Position numbers and translations under genes: made by a program | The notes under the pieces: generated by a model | Databases searched by the model: none | What the model saw: only the letters and a program-made list of their open reading frames with translations | Told to the model about the DNA's origin: nothing | In this document: positions 59,474 to 64,000 of the stretch, piece by piece | How the letters are laid out: the number at the start of each line of letters is the position of its first letter | Position numbering within the stretch: position 1 is the first letter of the stretch | NCBI RefSeq assembly: GCF_000526715.1 | Contig: NZ_JAGP01000001.1 | Coordinates: 558,001-622,000, forward strand | DNA: 64,000 nucleotides | Origin: Hydrogenovibrio kuenenii DSM 12350 | GTDB lineage: Bacteria > Pseudomonadota > Gammaproteobacteria > Thiomicrospirales > Thiomicrospiraceae | Direction: 5' to 3'

Positions 59474-59522
59474 GATTCATCTAATATGCATCTTTATAAA
59501 GATTCAAAATAGATGAATCTTT
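59474..59522 (+). promoter_or_regulatory. Two NsrR-like operators upstream of hmp
   Basis: Site 1 (59474-59495), on the minus strand, reads AAGATGCATAT then TAGATGAATCT. Site 2 (59500-59522) is AAGATTCAAAA then TAGATGAATCTT. Both match the 11+11 bp NsrR consensus AAGATGCATTT-N-AAATGCATCTT in the outer halves. Confidence 0.75.
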
Positions 59523-59555
59523 ATAAAGTTCACATAAAAAACAGGAAATTCAATT

Positions 59556-60734
59556 ATGTTGTCAGACCAAATCATCCAAACAATAAAAGAAACTGCTCCA
59601 GTATTGGCTGAGCAAGGCGTACAAATTACAGATATTTTTTATACGAAATTGTTTGCCAATCATCCTGAGCTAAAAAATATTTTTAATATGGCAAATCAAG
59701 CACAAGGTGAGCAATCGAAGGCACTTGCGGAGTCGGTTTTTATGTATGCGAGTTATATAGACCAATTGGATTACCTGACACCGATGGTAAAGCGCATTGC
59801 GCATAAGCACGCAAGTTTGCATATTCTCCCAGAGCATTACCCGATAGTTGGAAAATATCTTTTGGAGTCCATCAAGGAGTATTTAGGGTTAGGTGACAAT
59901 GATCCCATTCTTGAAGCCTGGGCAGTTGCTTATGATGCTTTGGCGTGTATTTTCATTGATGTTGAAGAGCAAATTTATGCGGAGAATGAAAATAAGTTGG
60001 GGGGCTGGAGAGGGTTTAAGCCATTTTTAATAGACCAGATTGTCGAAGAAGCGGAAGGCGTAAAATCCTTTTATTTGTTGCCAGAGGATAAAGAGTTGGT
60101 TTCTTTTAAAGCTGGACAATATGTCGGGGTTAAGACTAAGCCTGCGAATGATGGGTATGATGAAATTCGTCAATATTCGCTTTCAAATGCACCAGGAGAT
60201 GATTTTTATCGTATTACGGTTAAAGCAGAGAATATGAGTAGCAATCCGGGTGTTGTCTCAAATTATTTACATTCTGCTGACGTTGGCGATGCTGTTTGGC
60301 TACAACCTCCAACTGGAGATTTTGTTTTAAAGGAAAGTTTTCGCAGCAAAGTGTTTATTGCTGGCGGTGTAGGGATTACGCCTGTTTTAAGCATGCTGCT
60401 AAATGAACTGAGGTATTTTGATAGTGAGCAGATCACTTTTATTCAATGTTGTAGAGATAAAAAACACCATATTATGGAAAAGGAGCTCAGAACGCTTCAA
60501 GAAAACTATGGTTTTAAATATTACGTTGCCTATGAATCTGATGAAAGTGGCGATCATCAGGGGTATTTGACCAAGCATATTCTGAGTGAATGGCTGCCTG
60601 AAAATGAGGCGGATGTTTATTTCTGTGGGCCGAAAAGCTTTATGTCAGAGGTGAATAAACTTTGTATGGCGTTGGGGTATGAAGAGGATCAACTACACTA
60701 TGAAGTCTTTGGCCCAACGACCAAGTTGAGTTGA
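59556..60734 (+). CDS. hmp: Flavohaemoglobin (nitric oxide dioxygenase)
   Basis: A 392-residue enzyme converting nitric oxide and oxygen to nitrate with NAD(P)H. The globin domain (1-138) starts LSDQIIQTIKETAPVLAEQG and has KRIAHKHASLHILPEHYPIVG with the haem-binding His. The FAD domain has EIRQYSLSNAPGDDFYRI, and the NAD domain has FIAGGVGITPVLSMLLNEL and VYFCGPKSFM. AGGAAA at 59544-59549 is the ribosome site. Control by NsrR is expected from the sites upstream. Confidence 0.96.
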   Translation: MLSDQIIQTIKETAPVLAEQGVQITDIFYTKLFANHPELKNIFNMANQAQGEQSKALAESVFMYASYIDQLDYLTPMVKRIAHKHASLHILPEHYPIVGKYLLESIKEYLGLGDNDPILEAWAVAYDALACIFIDVEEQIYAENENKLGGWRGFKPFLIDQIVEEAEGVKSFYLLPEDKELVSFKAGQYVGVKTKPANDGYDEIRQYSLSNAPGDDFYRITVKAENMSSNPGVVSNYLHSADVGDAVWLQPPTGDFVLKESFRSKVFIAGGVGITPVLSMLLNELRYFDSEQITFIQCCRDKKHHIMEKELRTLQENYGFKYYVAYESDESGDHQGYLTKHILSEWLPENEADVYFCGPKSFMSEVNKLCMALGYEEDQLHYEVFGPTTKLS

Positions 60735-60755
60735 TAGACTTTCCCTGCTTTTTAA

Positions 60756-60779
60756 TGAAGCCACTTTTAGGTGGCTTCA
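60756..60779. terminator. Hairpin between hmp and the convergent HPP gene
   Basis: TGAAGCCAC (60756-60764), loop TTTTAG, GTGGCTTCA (60771-60779). It overlaps the HPP stop codon; T-rich on one side. Confidence 0.75.
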
Positions 60780-61712
60780 CTTTGTAATGCTAGGTTTTCT
60801 CTCCCATTGACCGTTTTCTTTGCTGATTTCATATTTAGCCCAGTTAGCGAATTGTGTCTTGGTTAGGCATTCACTGGCAGTTTTATCTTTTCCTGTAATT
60901 TCTTTGAAAATAATGAGCTCTTTTTTGACGTCTTCGTCAATGACCTGTCGGACTGCCCATTCACTTCCAGGCTCGCCGTTACTATAGTAGCTGCCTAGCT
61001 TAATTTCATTCTTGTTCATTCGACTCAAATTGGCACTTAGATTGATCAATGCGAAAATTCTTTTCAAGTCATATTCGTTTATATCCACAAAGGAATCGAT
61101 TTTCTTGAGGGCGTTGATGAAATCCTCATGATTAAAAAAATGTTCCTGATAATCTAGTTCAACATTTCTTTTTTGATTGAGAAATGCTGGGTATCTACGC
61201 CATTTGAAAAATGAATTGAATAACATGGCGATGATGAAAATGGATAGGGTGTTCAAAAGTACTGGGGTCATGATGAAGCTATAACCAAGTGAATGAACAC
61301 TTTTGGTCGCCAGAACAGTGATCATTGCGGTTGCTCCTCCAGGAGGGTGGATACACTTGAAATAATACATCCCGAGAATGGAAAGCCCCACTGCGGAAGC
61401 AATGGCGATGACTTGATCAGAAATGAGCAAGGCACTCGTTACGCCAATGATGGCGGAAATTAAGTTTCCACCAATTAAGGGCCAAGGCTGTGAAAGTGGA
61501 CCATGAGGTACAGCGAATAAAAGGACTGCAGATGCCCCCATTGATGGAATTAGCAGCCAGAAAGCGTCTTGTCCTAAAAAATATCTACTGATGATGGTGA
61601 TGGCTAGAATAGAGATAAAGCCACCGATTGCGGAAATGAATTTTTCATGATGGCTAACAGGCTGTTGTTCCCAGCCTGCGAAATCAGAGAGTATGTTGAA
61701 GAGGTTTTTCAT
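60777..61712 (-). CDS. HPP-family membrane protein
   Basis: About 311 residues from ATG 61712 (TTG 61733 is an alternative; neither has a clear ribosome site). Four to six membrane helices at about residues 25-180 include the family signature FKCIHPPGGATAMITVLA and the PSMGASAVLLFAVPHGPLSQPW segment. HPP proteins in cyanobacteria and plastids transport nitrite. A soluble C-terminal domain of about 120 residues follows. Placed between hmp and an NsrR gene, a role in nitrite or nitric-oxide related transport is a reasonable inference. Confidence 0.82.
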   Translation of the reverse strand: MKNLFNILSDFAGWEQQPVSHHEKFISAIGGFISILAITIISRYFLGQDAFWLLIPSMGASAVLLFAVPHGPLSQPWPLIGGNLISAIIGVTSALLISDQVIAIASAVGLSILGMYYFKCIHPPGGATAMITVLATKSVHSLGYSFIMTPVLLNTLSIFIIAMLFNSFFKWRRYPAFLNQKRNVELDYQEHFFNHEDFINALKKIDSFVDINEYDLKRIFALINLSANLSRMNKNEIKLGSYYSNGEPGSEWAVRQVIDEDVKKELIIFKEITGKDKTASECLTKTQFANWAKYEISKENGQWERKPSITK

Positions 61713-61737
61713 AGGGTTAAAGAATGGTTTCAATTGT

Positions 61738-61763
61738 TCAAGGCAAGTATGTACTTGCCTTGA
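61738..61763. other. Perfect 26-bp palindrome between two co-directional genes
   Basis: TCAAGGCAAGTA (61738-61749), TG, TACTTGCCTTGA (61752-61763). In RNA this is a very stable hairpin between the four-helix protein gene and the HPP gene, just before the HPP start. No T-run follows on the minus strand. Confidence 0.85.
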
Positions 61764-61778
61764 GCGATAGGTTTGATG

Positions 61779-62306
61779 TTATCGTGGAAGTTCTAATCCG
61801 GCTTTTATTTTTTCCAGTGCACGGGTGATTTCCCCTTTGTTTGTGTGCCAGATGGCGCCACTACTGAGCACAAAGGTCACAACTAAGGTGATAAGCATGA
61901 GATTGCCAGATAAATATAGAAATACCATCATGCCGATATTGCCCATGTTTGGATCAGTCGTCATGTAGTTGGAGATGCCATAGCCAGTTAAGAATATCGT
62001 TCCACAGACCAGATAAGCGATAAATACAATTTTATTGTGTCTGATTGCCAATGACCAATTTGCAACGATATACCAATGAGACTGAGCATGTTTTTTGATT
62101 TCGGTAAGTAATGATTTCCAATAAAAATATTGAAATAGCATAATGCTGATGGAGATAACTGGAATTAGCCAAAACCAGTGAATCAGATTGAGTTCAAATA
62201 GAATAACAACGGCAAATAGATGAACCAGAATAATGTTCATGTTGAAAATGTTATGTGGCGTTCTAGCCCGTCTTTTTTGGTTATAATCAAAGGCGTGTTG
62301 TGACAT
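61779..62306 (-). CDS. Four-helix membrane protein of unknown function
   Basis: A 175-residue protein with four hydrophobic helices (about residues 22-42, 44-64, 90-112, 125-150), in two pairs each preceded by a basic/aromatic stretch (FDYNQKRRARTPHN and HWYIVANWSLAIRHNK). I do not recognise a characterised family, though it resembles 2TM-domain proteins. It is the first gene of the minus-strand unit leading into the HPP gene, and an NsrR-like operator ends 18 bp before its start. Confidence 0.7.
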   Translation of the reverse strand: MSQHAFDYNQKRRARTPHNIFNMNIILVHLFAVVILFELNLIHWFWLIPVISISIMLFQYFYWKSLLTEIKKHAQSHWYIVANWSLAIRHNKIVFIAYLVCGTIFLTGYGISNYMTTDPNMGNIGMMVFLYLSGNLMLITLVVTFVLSSGAIWHTNKGEITRALEKIKAGLELPR

Positions 62307-62323
62307 AAGGCGACTCCTGATTT

Positions 62324-62346
62324 AAGATGTATTTAAGATGCATCTT
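62324..62346. promoter_or_regulatory. NsrR-like operator A in the nsrR2 divergent region
   Basis: AAGATGTATTT followed by AAGATGCATCTT, close to the NsrR consensus and also an 11-bp direct repeat. It lies 18 bp from the start of the minus-strand membrane gene. Confidence 0.8.
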
Positions 62347-62371
62347 AAATGAAAAGAAACTAGAAGTCTAT

Positions 62372-62394
62372 AAGATATATATAAGATACATTTT
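62372..62394 (+). promoter_or_regulatory. NsrR-like operator B abutting the nsrR2 start codon
   Basis: AAGATATATAT followed by AAGATACATTTT, ending directly before ATG 62395. No Shine-Dalgarno sequence is present, so the mRNA may be leaderless or weakly translated, and repression would be by direct occlusion. Confidence 0.65.
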
Positions 62395-62847
62395 ATGCAG
62401 TTAACAAAATATACTGATTACGCTTTGCGGGTGCTGATGTTTTTGGCGATTCAAGAAGATAGAACTGAGAAAATACAGATTCAAACCATTGCAGATAAGT
62501 TTGGTATTCCCAAAAATCATTTAATTAAGGTTGTGCACCGATTGGGTCAGGAGGGTTTTATCAGCACGGTAAAAGGAAAGGGAGGCGGCATTTTCTTGTG
62601 TCGGGCACCTTCGACGATTACGGTAGGGCAGGTGGTCCGCCGTTTGGAAATGACTTTAAACCCTGTTAACTGTGATGAACCCATGTGTTGTATTAAGGAG
62701 GTTTGTTTGCTTAAACCAGTGTTAAATGAAGCGATGGAAGCTTTTTTAACGACTCTGGATAACTATAGTCTGTCGGATATTACCCGCAATGATCGGCCGT
62801 TATCGAACCTGTTGCATACAGGAGGCACGGAGAACTTTTTTAAGTAA
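62395..62847 (+). CDS. Rrf2-family nitric oxide regulator NsrR (copy 2)
   Basis: A 150-residue paralogue: MQLTKYTDYALRVLMFLAIQ, ADKFGIPKNHLIKVVHRL, GFISTVKGKGGGIFL. The cysteines NCDEPMCCIKEVC keep the C-x4-C-x5-C spacing with one additional Cys. It is divergent from the four-helix/HPP unit and probably controls it and itself through operators A and B. Confidence 0.9.
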   Translation: MQLTKYTDYALRVLMFLAIQEDRTEKIQIQTIADKFGIPKNHLIKVVHRLGQEGFISTVKGKGGGIFLCRAPSTITVGQVVRRLEMTLNPVNCDEPMCCIKEVCLLKPVLNEAMEAFLTTLDNYSLSDITRNDRPLSNLLHTGGTENFFK

Positions 62848-62876
62848 CCTGATTAGGTTTTGAGTTTAACGTATTT

Positions 62877-62909
62877 AAAAAGCTAGGCCTCATCAATGCG
62901 ATGAGGCCT
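62877..62909 (-). terminator. Terminator of the Spy-like gene (minus strand)
   Basis: AGGCCTCATC (62885-62894), loop of 5, GATGAGGCCT (62900-62909); reading the minus strand it is followed by AGCTTTTT. Confidence 0.88.
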
Positions 62910-62931
62910 GATCCAGTTTAGATTGAAAGTA

Positions 62932-63510
62932 TTAGTTACCCATCATCATGTTTTCATAAGCATCTTTGAGCTCTTCTTTTTGCTCTTTGGTAAGGACTTT
63001 TCTCATTTTTTCTTGCATTTTCAATCGCTGTACAAAGGCTTCTTTTTTGCGAGCAGAAAGGTTGTCGTAAGCCTTACCGATCATTTTATAATCACGTTTG
63101 TCAGTACGCATCGCTTTCCATAAAGCGGTTCTGGCTTTCCACATTTTGCGCATGATTGGCTGCATGTCTTTCATTGCATCAGAACGAATTTTTTGCATTT
63201 GCTTCATTTGTTCGTCACTCAGGTTGATCATGCCCATGCCTTGACCTCGCATACCATAGCCCATGCCAAAGCCACCCATCATGCTCATACCGTAACCTCC
63301 CATCATTCCTGGAGCATATCCATTGCGCATGTGGTAGCCATTTCCATACCCCATGCCTTGACCATTCATCATGCCTGGGCTGTAGCCACCGCCCATCATG
63401 CTCATGCCACCATAACCCATCGGTGGATAGTTGTGATCATCAGCCTGTGCAATTGTAAAAGGTGAGGATAAAGTGAATGTCAGTAAGAGTGCTTTAATTA
63501 TTGTTTTCAT
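62932..63510 (-). CDS. Spy/CpxP-like periplasmic protein with Gly/Met-rich region
   Basis: A 192-residue exported protein. ATG 63510 has AAAGGATT upstream and opens a signal peptide (MKTIIKALLLTFTLSSPFTIAQA). Residues 30-95 are rich in MGG, GMG and GYG units; residues 96-190 are helical with QMKQMQKIRSDAMKDMQPIM and KVLTKEQKEELKDAYENMM, the LTxxQ-like pattern of Spy/CpxP chaperones and periplasmic metal-stress proteins. The Met-rich part could bind copper or similar metals (inference). Confidence 0.78.
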   Translation of the reverse strand: MKTIIKALLLTFTLSSPFTIAQADDHNYPPMGYGGMSMMGGGYSPGMMNGQGMGYGNGYHMRNGYAPGMMGGYGMSMMGGFGMGYGMRGQGMGMINLSDEQMKQMQKIRSDAMKDMQPIMRKMWKARTALWKAMRTDKRDYKMIGKAYDNLSARKKEAFVQRLKMQEKMRKVLTKEQKEELKDAYENMMMGN

Positions 63511-63864
63511 TTTGTAATCCTTTATAACTATAAAAAAAATTAAATAGACAAAATACGACTTACCTCGCGAGCTGACCTCCTGTCGTTGCGGTGTTAAAAA
63601 TAGAAAACGATTTTGAAGCAAGACTTTGAATGTATATGTTGTTGTCAAAGACTCTATGTTGTTGATTGTTAATCTTTTTATTGTTTATGTCAAACAGTTG
63701 GTTATAGGGTTTTGTGTAATTTAACTGAAAGGTTTAAATCAATAATGTCTTCATAATGAATTAAGTTTCAATTGGTATTCTGAGTGATGATGTTGATGTT
63801 ATATACTATGTTCGTTGATTGTGTGTTGTGGCAATCAAGGAAGACGATAGAGTAAAGGATATTG
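63511..63864. other. Intergenic region, divergent genes
   Basis: No gene is seen in these 354 bp. The region is AT-rich; TATACT at 63802-63807 is a -10-like hexamer towards the partial gene, without a well-spaced -35 box. No operator resembling the NsrR sites was seen. Confidence 0.4.
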
Positions 63865-64000
63865 ATGAACGATTTTTCAGGTGAACGTACACCTCTTAAT
63901 ACATTTCTTGGGCTAGCGCCGTTTTTACGCTTAAGCTTAGAGGGACAAGACTTACTTCCTCTATCGCAAAAAATATTTGAGAAATTAGAAGAACATTCTG
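63865..64000 (+). CDS. Start of an unidentified protein (truncated by window)
   Basis: ATG 63865 is preceded by AAAGGAT and opens a frame to the window end: MNDFSGERTPLNTFLGLAPF then LRLSLEGQDLLPLSQKIFEK. It resembles the N-terminus of TPR-containing hypothetical proteins, but 45 residues do not allow a firm call. Confidence 0.55.
   Translation, partial: MNDFSGERTPLNTFLGLAPFLRLSLEGQDLLPLSQKIFEKLEEHS

Noticed and set aside
61671-61684. CCCAGCCTG in the HPP gene as another copy of the dispersed element
   Set aside because: The match ends after nine bases and the AGATTTT half is absent.

Overview
This window looks like a chromosomal segment of a free-living, motile gammaproteobacterium with moderately low GC. 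The housekeeping order thrS-infC-rpmI-rplT-pheS-pheT-ihfA-merR is typical of Gammaproteobacteria. Large chemoreceptors, c-di-GMP proteins, type II NADH dehydrogenase and DUF6502/DUF5666 genes would fit a Thiomicrospira/Hydrogenovibrio-like sulfur oxidiser, but that placement is an inference. All family calls were made by reading motifs; no search was run.

Layout. (1) 1-18290: a surface-polysaccharide locus that looks AT-rich. It encodes a truncated ATP-grasp enzyme, a WecE-type sugar aminotransferase, two GtrB/GtrA-like pairs, three large membrane GT-C candidates, a methyltransferase, a short Wzz-like protein, a flippase, UDP-galactopyranose mutase, further glycosyltransferases, and on the far side wcaJ-type glucose-1-phosphate transferase with glk, divergent from galE. 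(2) 18367-19504: comEA and a periplasmic ATP-dependent DNA ligase, a probable DNA-uptake pair. (3) 20555-28235: the thrS-to-merR translation operon, with infC starting at ATC. (4) 28448-33656: DUF3392 protein, greB, then a poorly understood envelope cluster (17-residue-repeat protein, outer-membrane barrel, DUF6502, GFGGTG-repeat DUF5666 lipoprotein) whose promoter is flanked by two matching palindromes. (5) 33844-42956: two chemoreceptors ending in a WxxF-type pentapeptide, NDH-2, and a soluble double-Cache protein. (6) 43035-46573: an MsrA-thioredoxin-MsrB lipoprotein, a calcium-binding-type protein and a periplasmic peroxiredoxin. (7) 46690-51208: TudS/YbgA-like protein and two HD-GYP phosphodiesterases made by an old tandem duplication, whose broken ends survive as gene fossils at 48908-49115. 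(8) 51276-58541: NIT-domain chemoreceptor, photolyase, and a periplasmic binding protein translationally coupled to a GGDEF-EAL protein that is split by a frameshift. (9) 58826-64000: tRNA-Asn, then a nitric-oxide module with two NsrR paralogues, flavohaemoglobin, an HPP-family membrane protein, a four-helix membrane protein and several NsrR-like operators, followed by a Spy-like periplasmic protein and the start of one more gene.

The least explained signals are: a 19-bp dispersed sequence (AAAATCTGCCAGGCTGGGG and its reverse) found five times, including inside two unrelated genes in different frames and as an inverted pair behind the DNA-uptake genes; the 29.4-33.1 kb envelope cluster with its paired operators; the duplication fossils between the HD-GYP genes; and the two-regulator NsrR module. 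No CRISPR array, insertion sequence or rRNA gene was seen.
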